Shown piece after piece: positions 8,144 through 15,770 of a DNA stretch of 64,000 bases. The stretch is taken from contig CABTWP010000001.1 in the NCBI GenBank assembly GCA_902488525.1, positions 1 to 64,000 on the forward strand. The letters run 5' to 3'. A model generated the notes under the pieces. That model did no database searches. It was not told the origin of the DNA and saw only the letters and a list, made by a program, of their open reading frames with translations. This DNA comes from an uncultured Collinsella sp. (GTDB lineage Bacteria > Actinomycetota > Coriobacteriia > Coriobacteriales > Coriobacteriaceae). The position numbers and the translations under genes were made by a program. The number at the start of each line of letters is the position of its first letter. Position 1 is the first letter of the stretch.

Positions 8144-9433
8144 CTAGCAGATGCAGCCGTCGGCAAGCGTCTGCTTACCGCCGACAAACACATCGGTGGC
8201 ACGACCGGTGAGCGTGCGGCCGGCAAAACCGGAGTTCTCGGCGCGCGACTCGTAACCGTCCTCGCCAACCGTCCAGGTGGCGGACGCGTCGAACACGGTC
8301 AGGTCGGCAACGGAGCCCGCCTTGACCTGAACCTGGTCGAGGCCCAGGATCTCACGCGGCTTGATGGCCATGAGCTCGACCATACGGCCCATGCTCATCT
8401 TGCCCGTGTTGACCAGCTCGGTGAGTACGAGCGACAGCGAGGTCTCGAGGCCGATCATGCCAAAGGGCGCAAGCTCGAACTCGCGGGCCTTCTCCCACGG
8501 GGTGTGGGGAGCGTGATCGGTGACGATAACGTCGACGGTGCCGTCGATGACGCCCTGACGAATGGCCTCGGCATCCTCCTCGGTACGCAGCGGCGGGTTG
8601 ACCTTGAGCGAAGTGTTGTAGGTCTCGTCCAGGTCGTTCTCGGTCAGGAACATGTGGTGCGGGGTGGCCTCGCAGGTAACCTGAACGCCAGCGGCCTTAC
8701 CGGCACGCACAATCTCCAGACCATGGGCGGTGGAGATGTGCTGGATGTGCAGCTTGGCACCAGTCAGCTTGGCGATCTCGATGTCGCGGGCGATCTGGAG
8801 CTCCTCGCCGGCAGCCGGCCAACCCTCGAGAGCCAGACGGGTCGAGACCTTGCCCTCGTTGATCTGGCCGTGGCCGACCAGATCCTCGTCCTGGCAGTGG
8901 CTCATAAAGACCTTGCCGAACATCTTGCCGTAGTCCATGCAACGACGGAGCATGCCCGCGCCCTGCACGCCGCGACCGTCGTCGGTGAAGGCGACGGCGC
9001 CGTGGGCGACCATATCGCCCATCTCGGACATGGCCTCGCCCTTAAGACCGCGGGTCATGGCGCCCGACGGATAGACGCGGCAGTGACCGACCTCGGCAGC
9101 ACGGGACTTGACGAACTCCACGACGGTGCCGTTATCGGTGACGGGATCGGTGTTGGGCATGGCGCACACGCCGGTAAAGCCGCCCTTGGCAGCTGCGCGG
9201 GTGCCGCTCTCGATGTCCTCTTTGACCTCGTAGCCGGGCTCGCGAAGGTGAACGTGCATATCCACCAGGCCAGGGACGAGGTACTTGCCGGAAAGATCGC
9301 GGACCTCGGCTCCCTCGACGGCGAGATTCTCGCCGACCTCGGCGATCTTGTCGCCGTCAATCAGGACGTCAACGACACCGTCAAGCTCGACGGACGGGTC
9401 GACGACATGGGCATTCTTAAGAAGCAAGGCCAT
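8144..9433 (-). CDS. pyrC: Dihydroorotase
   Basis: This zinc amidohydrolase cyclises carbamoyl aspartate to dihydroorotate. The 429-residue protein begins MALLLKNAHVVDP. It has the metal motif DMHVHLREPG near residue 60, a second histidine block KLHIQHIST, and the late motif TDHAPHTPWEK. This matches the class I (long) dihydroorotases. The ATG at 9433 is preceded by GGAGG (9442-9446), and its first 17 bases overlap the end of pyrB. A 92-nt gap separates it from pyrK. I see no terminator in that gap. Confidence 0.95.
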   Translation of the reverse strand: MALLLKNAHVVDPSVELDGVVDVLIDGDKIAEVGENLAVEGAEVRDLSGKYLVPGLVDMHVHLREPGYEVKEDIESGTRAAAKGGFTGVCAMPNTDPVTDNGTVVEFVKSRAAEVGHCRVYPSGAMTRGLKGEAMSEMGDMVAHGAVAFTDDGRGVQGAGMLRRCMDYGKMFGKVFMSHCQDEDLVGHGQINEGKVSTRLALEGWPAAGEELQIARDIEIAKLTGAKLHIQHISTAHGLEIVRAGKAAGVQVTCEATPHHMFLTENDLDETYNTSLKVNPPLRTEEDAEAIRQGVIDGTVDVIVTDHAPHTPWEKAREFELAPFGMIGLETSLSLVLTELVNTGKMSMGRMVELMAIKPREILGLDQVQVKAGSVADLTVFDASATWTVGEDGYESRAENSGFAGRTLTGRATDVFVGGKQTLADGCIC

Positions 9434-10361
9434 TATCGGCACCTCCAAGCAGCAGATACAGGATAGCCATACGCACGCAGATACCGGCGTAGACCTGCTC
9501 CAGGATGACGGAGCGTTGCGGGTGGTCGGCCATATAGGAGTCGAACTCGACACCGCGGTTGATGGGGCCCGGGTGGCAGATGATCGCGTCGGGCTTCATG
9601 AGCTTCTCGCGGTCCTTGGTCAGGCCGAAGAGCTTGTGGTTCTCGCGAATCGTGGGGAACGGGGCACCCTCGAGGCGCTCCTGCTGCACGCGCAGCATGT
9701 AGACGACGTCCAGCTCGGGCAGGACGGAATCGAGGTCGCTCGTCACGTGGTCGCAGCCCAGGACCTCGGGCGCCGGCGGCAGCAGCGTGCCGGGGGCGAC
9801 GGCGTAGGTCTCGCAGCCCATGATCTTAAGGGCGGGGATCAGCGAGCCGCAGACGCGGGAGTGCGCGATATCGCCGACGACGGCGACCTTCAGACCGTGG
9901 AAGTCACCCTTGTGCTCCCAGATGGTGTACAGGTCGAGCAGGGCCTGCGTGGGGTGGTTGTGCTTGCCGTCACCGGCGCAGATGACGCTCGCGGGCGAGT
10001 TCTGCGTGACGATGTAGGGAGCGCCGGCGTGCTTGTCGCGCACAACGATGCAGTCGATCTTATAGGCGTTGAGGGTCTCGACGGTATCGACGAGGCTCTC
10101 GCCCTTGACCGTGGAGGTCGAGGAGCCGCCAAAGTTGAGGCTGTCGGCCGAAAGACGCTTCTCGGCGAGCTCGAAGGAGCTACGGGTGCGCGTCGAGGGC
10201 TCGTTGAACATGTTGACGATGGTCTTGCCCTTGAGCGTGGGGACCTTCTTGATCGCACGCTCGTTAACCTCGGAGAACGCCTTGGCGGTCTCGAGGATGA
10301 GCTTGATGTCCTCTTCGGAGTACTCGGTAATGTCGATCAGGTGCTTATGGTTGAACGCCAC
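9417..10361 (-). CDS. pyrB: Aspartate carbamoyltransferase catalytic subunit
   Basis: It makes carbamoyl aspartate, the first committed pyrimidine step. Visible signatures are the carbamoyl-phosphate motif EPSTRTRSSFELAEKRL, GDGKHNHPTQALLDLYT, and the aspartate-site motif CHPGPINRGVEF. The length is about 314 residues, as usual. The GTG at 10361 lies 11 nt from GGAGG. A GTG at 10373 abuts that site and is less likely. No pyrI regulatory chain is nearby, so the enzyme is probably unregulated, with control through PyrR. Confidence 0.95.
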   Translation of the reverse strand: MAFNHKHLIDITEYSEEDIKLILETAKAFSEVNERAIKKVPTLKGKTIVNMFNEPSTRTRSSFELAEKRLSADSLNFGGSSTSTVKGESLVDTVETLNAYKIDCIVVRDKHAGAPYIVTQNSPASVICAGDGKHNHPTQALLDLYTIWEHKGDFHGLKVAVVGDIAHSRVCGSLIPALKIMGCETYAVAPGTLLPPAPEVLGCDHVTSDLDSVLPELDVVYMLRVQQERLEGAPFPTIRENHKLFGLTKDREKLMKPDAIICHPGPINRGVEFDSYMADHPQRSVILEQVYAGICVRMAILYLLLGGADNGLAS

Positions 10362-10365
10362 GGTA

Positions 10366-10962
<597 letters not shown>

Positions 10963-11100
10963 TCACATGTCTTGACTGCTGACACAGTCAAAAAAATAGA
11001 TGCCCGACCGCTTAAAGCGGACCAGACACCCACAGGAAGGGCTGCTCTTTGGGCAGCTATGTAATTCCATGTGGGTATCTCGTACCCCTTTAATGGTCAT
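10963..11100 (-). promoter_or_regulatory. pyr operon leader with three competing hairpins
   Basis: On the minus strand three structures share sequence. The first hairpin pairs GGGTA and TACCC around CGAGA. The second pairs ACCCACA (11070-11076) with TGTGGGT (11028-11034), extended by GGAA/TTCC and an inner GCTGC/GCAGC stem. The third is an intrinsic terminator (11 bp with a bulged U, loop TTTAA) followed by a T-run at 10989-10996. Hairpin 1 uses the left arm of hairpin 2, and hairpin 2 uses the left edge of the terminator stem. This is an anti-antiterminator, antiterminator and terminator series. PyrR is the obvious ligand, though I cannot see a clean copy of the Bacillus PyrR-loop consensus. 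An ORF of 45 codons spans the same stretch. Confidence 0.75.
10989..11031 (-). terminator. Leader terminator of the pyr operon
   Basis: The stem arms are 11001-11011 and 11017-11028, with a bulge at 11021, a five-base loop (11012-11016), and seven consecutive T on the minus strand just after. It ends 39 nt before the pyrR start codon, so it acts as an attenuator and not as an operon end. Confidence 0.85.
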
Positions 11101-11105
11101 GGGAT

Positions 11106-11111
11106 AGTGTA
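11106..11111 (-). promoter_or_regulatory. Possible -10 box of the pyr operon
   Basis: TACACT on the minus strand lies directly upstream of the leader. The -35 region (TCGCAA at 17 bp) is poor. The box places the transcript start at or next to the ATG at 11100. This is inference from position. Confidence 0.35.
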
Positions 11112-11202
11112 GCCAACCTCGAGCTTAATTGCGAGCATAAATACAGAGCAATCCGTAAACGGAGCCCAAAGCTCAATAAACCTATATATTTGTGGGACGA
11201 GC

Positions 11203-11231
11203 TTGAAAACGCACGCACGAGCTGGCATAAT
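11203..11231 (+). promoter_or_regulatory. Promoter P1 upstream of rpmB
   Basis: TTGAAA (11203-11208), a 17-bp spacer and CATAAT (11226-11231) form a good sigma-A type promoter on the plus strand. It would give a leader of about 160 nt before rpmB. It is divergent from the pyr promoter. Confidence 0.7.
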
Positions 11232-11340
11232 CCCCTCTGCTGCACGCAAATCGGATCTACGTCCAGGGCCGTGGCGTGAGCACTATCGCCAAAAGAGGAA
11301 TATCTCTGTGTAGATTGCGCACAGGGAGCGACTTCTGTGC

Positions 11341-11384
11341 TATAGTTCAGGCTTGTTTGTTAACGCGACATGTTCGTTTGTCGC
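11341..11384 (+). promoter_or_regulatory. Second rpmB -10 box and leader hairpin
   Basis: TGC-TATAGT (TATAGT at 11341-11346) is an extended -10 sequence. The following leader holds a hairpin GCGACA/TGTCGC (11365-11370 and 11379-11384) that ends two bases before the ribosome site AAGGAGG (11387-11393). A role in translational control of rpmB is only a guess. Confidence 0.45.
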
Positions 11385-11400
11385 CCAAGGAGGGTCAGTT

Positions 11401-11589
11401 ATGTCCAAAGTTTGCGAAGTTTGCGGTAAGCACCCCGTTGCCGGTCGCTCCATCAGCCACTCTCACCGCGTCACCAACCGTAAGTTCCGCCCCAACATCC
11501 AGCGCGTTTACGTCGTCGTCGATGGTCACCGTCGCAAGATGAACGTTTGCTCCACCTGCCTCAAGTCCGGCAAGGTTGCGCGCTCGTAA
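11401..11589 (+). CDS. rpmB: 50S ribosomal protein L28
   Basis: The 62-residue protein begins MSKVCEVCGKHPVAGRSISHSH and ends with VCSTCLKSGKVARS. The two CxxC pairs (C5/C8 and C51/C54 approximately) show that it is the zinc-binding C+ form. The ATG at 11401 has a near-perfect AAGGAGG eight bases upstream. An upstream in-frame extension lacks a ribosome site. It is monocistronic, with its own promoters and a strong terminator. Confidence 0.95.
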   Translation: MSKVCEVCGKHPVAGRSISHSHRVTNRKFRPNIQRVYVVVDGHRRKMNVCSTCLKSGKVARS

Positions 11590-11657
11590 ATAAGGTCTTA
11601 CCAACAAGTACCTCGGACTCTCCGGGTCAAAGACCTCGCGTTCACATAGAACTTACC

Positions 11658-11690
11658 AAAGGCGCCCTCCCCTACGGAGGGCGCCTTTTT
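11658..11690 (+). terminator. rpmB terminator
   Basis: A perfect 10-bp stem GGCGCCCTCC/GGAGGGCGCC (11661-11670 and 11676-11685) is followed by TTTTT. The flanking AAA also pairs with the first T residues. Confidence 0.93.
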
Positions 11691-11693
11691 GCA

Positions 11694-11938
11694 CTCATTG
11701 GGGACAGACTTATATGAGGGTTTGCAGATGTCAAAGGGATCATAGCGCAGCTGGTATGCCTTGTAACTAACGGTACGCCTCGAGCGAGTCGGACGCACCT
11801 TACACGGGATTGAAATGGATGTAATCGAGTAGCTGCACCGCCTGTGTGTCCGACTCAACCGCGACCCGCGAATAGCGATTATCAAACAGATGTCCCGTTT
11901 TCCCAGTGAAATACTCATGAGAGTCTGTCCCCAATGAG
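11694..11938. repeat. 17-bp perfect inverted repeats framing a transposase scar
   Basis: CTCATTGGGGACAGACT at 11694-11710 is exactly repeated in inverse orientation at 11922-11938. The 211 bases between them hold a decayed REP-type transposase fragment. The left copy starts four bases after the rpmB terminator. The arrangement looks like a short palindrome-bounded element. No intact mobile gene is present. Confidence 0.8.
11711..11916 (-). pseudogene. Remnant of a REP-associated (IS200-like Y1) transposase
   Basis: One minus-strand frame reads from 11916 and contains TGKTGHLFDNRYSRVAVES and LLDYIHFNPV. These match the C-terminal hallmark of the RAYT/Y1 transposase family (GHLFQNRY ... YIHLNPV). 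The frame stops at TAA (11800-11802) right after NPV, and continuation requires a shift. The N-terminal catalytic HUH part and the tyrosine helix are missing. The family call rests on motif recall and has not been checked by a search. Confidence 0.65.
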
Positions 11939-12089
11939 CAGGGCGATGCATTGGGCATAGTTTTAGTTGAAACGGTTCATTTGATTGAAGCGTTTTAGTT
12001 TGTCTTTTACGGGAATCTGACCGTTCACCGAATTATTTCTTGCTATCATGCATCTTGTAGGGTAAATCTCCGATCGCAAGGAGACACAA
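11939..12089 (+). promoter_or_regulatory. adhE upstream region with a LacI-type operator-like site
   Basis: TTGAAACGGTTCAT at 11967-11980 is a near-palindrome with the AANCGNTT-like core of LacI-family operators. An extended -10 box TGC-TATCAT (TATCAT at 12044-12049) lies 41 nt before the adhE start. The -35 is not clear. Regulation of adhE by a LacI-type protein is inference. Confidence 0.35.
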
Positions 12090-14738
12090 ATGGTGAAAAA
12101 GTCACCGGAAAACACTACTCCCGCAATTGTGGACAACGTAGAGGCGCTTGAGGCTAAGCTCGCTCAGATGCGAGAGGCCCAGGCGCTTTTTGCTACGTAC
12201 ACGCAGGAGCAGGTCGACAAGATCTTCTATGAGGCCGCCATGGCCGCCAACAAGGCTCGTATCCCGTTGGCGAAAATGGCCATCGAGGAGACCGGCCGCG
12301 GCGTTCTTGAGGACAAGGTCATCAAGAACCACTACGCCGCAGAGTACATCTACAACGCTTACAAGAACACCAAGACCTGTGGTGTCCTGGAGCGCGACGA
12401 GGCTTACGGCATCACCAAGATCGCCGAGCCCATCGGCATCGTGGGCGCCGTCATCCCGACGACCAACCCCACCTCCACCGCAATCTTCAAGACGCTGATC
12501 AGCCTGAAGACCCGCAACGCCATCATCATCTCCCCGCACCCGGCTGCCGCCAAGTGCACCATCGCCGCCGCCAAGCTCGTGCTTGACGCCGCCGTCAAGG
12601 CTGGTGCCCCCGAGGGCATCATCGGCTGGGTCGATGTCCCCTCCATCGAGCTGACCAACATGGTCATGCGCGACGTCGACATCATCCTCGCCACCGGTGG
12701 CCCGGGCATGGTCAAGGCCGCCTACTCCTCGGGCAAGCCCGCCCTGGGCGTTGGCGCCGGTAACACCCCGGTCGTCATCGACGACACCGCCGACGTTCTG
12801 CTCGCAGTCAACTCCATCATCCACTCCAAGACCTTCGACAACGGCATGATCTGCGCTTCCGAGCAGTCCGTGACCGTCATCGACACCATCTACGACCAGG
12901 TCAAGGCCGAGTTCCAGAAGCGCGGCTGCTACTTCGTCAAGCAGGGTGCCGAGATGGAGGCCCTGCGTGCCGCCATGTTCAAGAACGGCGCCCTCGATCA
13001 CCGCATCCCCGGCATGGCTGCCGCCAAGATCGCCGAGCTCGCCGGCATCGAGGTTCCCGCCAAGACTAAGATCCTGATCGCCGAGGTCACCTCCACCGAC
13101 CCCGCCAAGGAGGAGTTCTCCCACGAGAAGCTCTCCCCGGTCCTGGCCATGTACCACGCCAAGGACTTCCAGGAGGCCGTCGACAAGGCCGAGCACCTGG
13201 TGCTCGCCGGTGGCCCGGGCCACACCGCCTCTCTGTACGTGCACCCCGCCCAGGCCGAGAAGATCAGCCTGTTCGAGCACGTCATGAAGGCCTGCCGCAT
13301 CGTCATCAACACCCCGTCCTCGCACGGTGGCATCGGTGACCTGTACAACTTTGGCATGAAGCCGTCTCTGACCCTGGGCTGCGGCTCCTGGGGCGGCAAC
13401 TCCGTCTCCGAGAACGTTGGGGTGAAGCACTTGATCAACGTTAAGACTGTGGCCGAGCGCCGTGAGAACATGCTGTGGTTCCGCGCTCCCGAGAAGGTCT
13501 ACTTCAAGAAGGGTTCCACGCCCGTCGCCCTCGACGAGCTGGGCAACGTCATGGGCAAGAAGCGCGCCTTCATCGTTACCGACCAGTTCCTCTTCAAGAA
13601 TGGCAACACCCGCGCCATCGAGGCCAAGCTCGACGAGATGGGCATCGCCCACGACTGCTTCTACGACGTCGAGCCCGATCCGTCGCTGCAGTGCGCACGT
13701 CGCGGCGCCAAGCAGATGGCTCTCTTTGAGCCGGACGTCATCATCGCCGTCGGCGGTGGCTCAGCTATGGACGCCGGCAAGATCATGTGGATGATGTACG
13801 AGCACCCCGAGTGCAAGTTTGAGGACATGGCCATGGACTTCATGGACATCCGCAAGCGTATCTTCACCTTCCCCGAGATGGGCAAGAAGGCCTACTTCGT
13901 CGCCGTCCCGACCTCCTCGGGTACCGGCTCCGAGTGCACGCCGTTCGCCATCATCACCGACAAGGAGACCGGCATCAAGTGGCCGCTCGCCGACTACGCG
14001 CTGCTCCCCAACATGGCTATCGTCGACGCCGACAACTGCATGACCGCCCCGCGCGGCCTGACCGCTGCCTCCGGCATCGACGTCATGACCCACGCCATCG
14101 AGTCCTACGTCTCCATCATGGCTTCCGACTACACCAAGGGCCTCTCCGAGCGCGCTGCCAAGCTCGTCTTTGAGAACCTGCCCTCCAGCTTCACGAACGG
14201 CGCCAAGGACCCGCACGCCCGCGAGGAGATGCACAACGCCTCCTGCATGGCCGGTATGGCCTTCGCCAACGCCTTCCTGGGCCTCAACCACTCCATGGCT
14301 CACAAGCTCGGCGCTTTCCATCACCTGCCCCACGGCATCGCTAACGCCGTCATCCTGACCCGCGTCATGCGCTACAACGCCGCCGAGGCTCCCGTCAAGA
14401 TGGGTACCTTCTCCCAGTATCCTTACCCCAACGCGCTGCACAACTACGCCGAGATGGCCAAGTACTGCGGTATCGAGGGCAAGGACGACAAGGAGGTCTT
14501 CGAGAACTTCATCACGAAGCTCGAGGAGCTCAAGGACTTCATCGGTGTCAAGAAGACCATCGCCGACTACGGTGTTGACGAGCAGTACTTCCTCGACACC
14601 CTCGACGAGATGACCGAGCAGGCATTCAACGACCAGTGCACCGGCGCTAACCCGCGCTACCCGCTCATGAGCGAGATCAAGGAGCTCTACCTGGACGCCT
14701 ACTACGGCCGCGAGCCCCAGGACTACGCCGTCTGCTAG
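12090..14738 (+). CDS. adhE: Bifunctional acetaldehyde-CoA/alcohol dehydrogenase AdhE
   Basis: It reduces acetyl-CoA to acetaldehyde and then ethanol with NADH, re-oxidising NADH during fermentation; family members form spirosome filaments. The 882-residue protein has an N-terminal aldehyde dehydrogenase domain (about 1-440) with the catalytic cysteine in NGMICASEQS. The linker is followed by an iron-dependent alcohol dehydrogenase domain (about 455-880). That domain has GGGSAMDAGKIMWMMYE, the TSSGTGSE motif and the metal-site block HSMAHKLGAFHHLPHG. The length equals the family norm. AAGGAG precedes the ATG. Confidence 0.97.
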   Translation: MVKKSPENTTPAIVDNVEALEAKLAQMREAQALFATYTQEQVDKIFYEAAMAANKARIPLAKMAIEETGRGVLEDKVIKNHYAAEYIYNAYKNTKTCGVLERDEAYGITKIAEPIGIVGAVIPTTNPTSTAIFKTLISLKTRNAIIISPHPAAAKCTIAAAKLVLDAAVKAGAPEGIIGWVDVPSIELTNMVMRDVDIILATGGPGMVKAAYSSGKPALGVGAGNTPVVIDDTADVLLAVNSIIHSKTFDNGMICASEQSVTVIDTIYDQVKAEFQKRGCYFVKQGAEMEALRAAMFKNGALDHRIPGMAAAKIAELAGIEVPAKTKILIAEVTSTDPAKEEFSHEKLSPVLAMYHAKDFQEAVDKAEHLVLAGGPGHTASLYVHPAQAEKISLFEHVMKACRIVINTPSSHGGIGDLYNFGMKPSLTLGCGSWGGNSVSENVGVKHLINVKTVAERRENMLWFRAPEKVYFKKGSTPVALDELGNVMGKKRAFIVTDQFLFKNGNTRAIEAKLDEMGIAHDCFYDVEPDPSLQCARRGAKQMALFEPDVIIAVGGGSAMDAGKIMWMMYEHPECKFEDMAMDFMDIRKRIFTFPEMGKKAYFVAVPTSSGTGSECTPFAIITDKETGIKWPLADYALLPNMAIVDADNCMTAPRGLTAASGIDVMTHAIESYVSIMASDYTKGLSERAAKLVFENLPSSFTNGAKDPHAREEMHNASCMAGMAFANAFLGLNHSMAHKLGAFHHLPHGIANAVILTRVMRYNAAEAPVKMGTFSQYPYPNALHNYAEMAKYCGIEGKDDKEVFENFITKLEELKDFIGVKKTIADYGVDEQYFLDTLDEMTEQAFNDQCTGANPRYPLMSEIKELYLDAYYGREPQDYAVC

Positions 14739-14757
14739 TTTTTAGCACGGTTTTTTG

Positions 14758-14794
14758 CGGCGGGGGTGCACGGGTGTTTCACACACCCCCGCCG
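14758..14794 (+). terminator. GC-rich hairpin after adhE
   Basis: An 11-bp stem CGGCGGGGGTG/CACCCCCGCCG (14758-14768 and 14784-14794) begins 19 nt after the adhE stop. Six T residues precede the stem and no T-run follows it. It may be an mRNA 3'-end stabiliser or a partial terminator between adhE and the next gene. Confidence 0.5.
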
Positions 14795-14827
14795 TCGCTT
14801 CTATCGCATCGTTGAAAGGATGCAACC

Positions 14828-15592
14828 ATGCTGCTACCCGATTCCAAGACCGAGCTCGTCCGCCGTGGCAACAAGGTCGTTTACGACCTGGGCGACAAGA
14901 TCGTCAAGGTCTTTAACGAGACCAAGCCTGTCTCCGACGTGTTCAACGAGGCTTTGAATCTTGCCCGCATCAATGAGTGCGGCATCCGCAGCCCCAAGGC
15001 TCTCGAGGTTTCCCAGCTCGAGAACGCCAACGGCTGGGCGCTCGTGACCGAGAAGGTTCCGGGCACCACCCTTGCCGAGAAGATGACTGCCGAGCCCCAG
15101 CGCTTCGGTGAGTACCTCGAGATGTTCGTCGACCTCCAGATCGATATCCACGGCTACACCTCCCCGCTGCTCAACCGTCAGCGCGACAAGTTCGCCCGCA
15201 TGATCGACAGCCTTGATCAGCTCAATGCCACCACGCGTTACAACCTTCAGGAGCGTCTGGACGGTATGACCAAGGAGTTCAAGGTCTGCCACGGCGACTT
15301 CAACCCCTCCAACGTCATCGTCGGCGACGACGGCCAGCTCTATGTGTGCGACTGGGCACACGCTACCCAGGGCTCCCCTGCTGCCGACGTTGCCACCACC
15401 TACCTGCTCTTTGCCCTCAACAGCAAGGACCAGGCCGAGGCTTATCTAGAGCTCTACTGCGACCGCGCCGACATGCCCATGCAGGTCGTGCGTCAGTGGA
15501 CGAGCATCGTCGCCGCTTCCGAGCTCGCTCGTAAGCGCAACGTGAACGATGAGTTCCTGAAGAACTGGATCGACGTCGTCGATTATCAGTAA
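14828..15592 (+). CDS. Aminoglycoside-phosphotransferase-fold small-molecule kinase
   Basis: The 254-residue protein has the APH/choline kinase fold. ATP-lobe segments (KVVYDLGDKIVKVFNE) lead to the catalytic loop VCHGDFNPSNVIV near residue 160 and the metal motif YVCDWAHATQG near residue 178. The substrate is unknown. The sequence is not a recognised resistance enzyme, and similar genes are annotated as phosphotransferase family proteins. AAAGGATG precedes the ATG. It follows adhE by 89 nt on the same strand and has its own terminator, so partial cotranscription with adhE is plausible. Confidence 0.8.
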   Translation: MLLPDSKTELVRRGNKVVYDLGDKIVKVFNETKPVSDVFNEALNLARINECGIRSPKALEVSQLENANGWALVTEKVPGTTLAEKMTAEPQRFGEYLEMFVDLQIDIHGYTSPLLNRQRDKFARMIDSLDQLNATTRYNLQERLDGMTKEFKVCHGDFNPSNVIVGDDGQLYVCDWAHATQGSPAADVATTYLLFALNSKDQAEAYLELYCDRADMPMQVVRQWTSIVAASELARKRNVNDEFLKNWIDVVDYQ

Positions 15593-15623
15593 TATCTGAG
15601 CGATTTATTTCGCATCGGAGGCA

Positions 15624-15668
15624 CAAAGGAAACCCCGCAGCTCGCATGGGCTGTGGGGTTTCCTTTTA
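15624..15668 (+). terminator. Terminator of the adhE-kinase unit
   Basis: A 14-bp stem (arms 15628-15641 and 15650-15663) with an 8-nt loop is followed by TTTTAG on the plus strand. The A-rich left flank means it could also work weakly in reverse. Confidence 0.9.
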
Positions 15669-15689
15669 GCGATTGAGTACGCCGACAAG

Positions 15690-15740
15690 ATAAAAGGACG
15701 GCCCCGCATCTCCCCTATCTGGAGAAATGCGGGGCCGTCC
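15690..15740 (-). terminator. Terminator of the rpsB-proS block
   Basis: A 14-bp GC-rich stem (15696-15709 and 15727-15740) extended by an inner TCTCC/GGAGA stem is followed on the minus strand by TTTTATC. It lies 31 nt after the proS stop and faces the plus-strand terminator of the kinase gene. Confidence 0.93.
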
Positions 15741-15770
15741 CGTATATCGAACTACAAGCGAAATCGCCGA

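Noticed and set aside
11939..12050. Rex operator before adhE
   Set aside because: No TTGTGAA-N4-TTCACAA-like palindrome was found. The only near-palindrome looks LacI-like.
12102..13652. Minus-strand open frame inside adhE
   Set aside because: It is a Gly/Val/Asp-rich shadow caused by codon bias. AdhE is complete on the plus strand.
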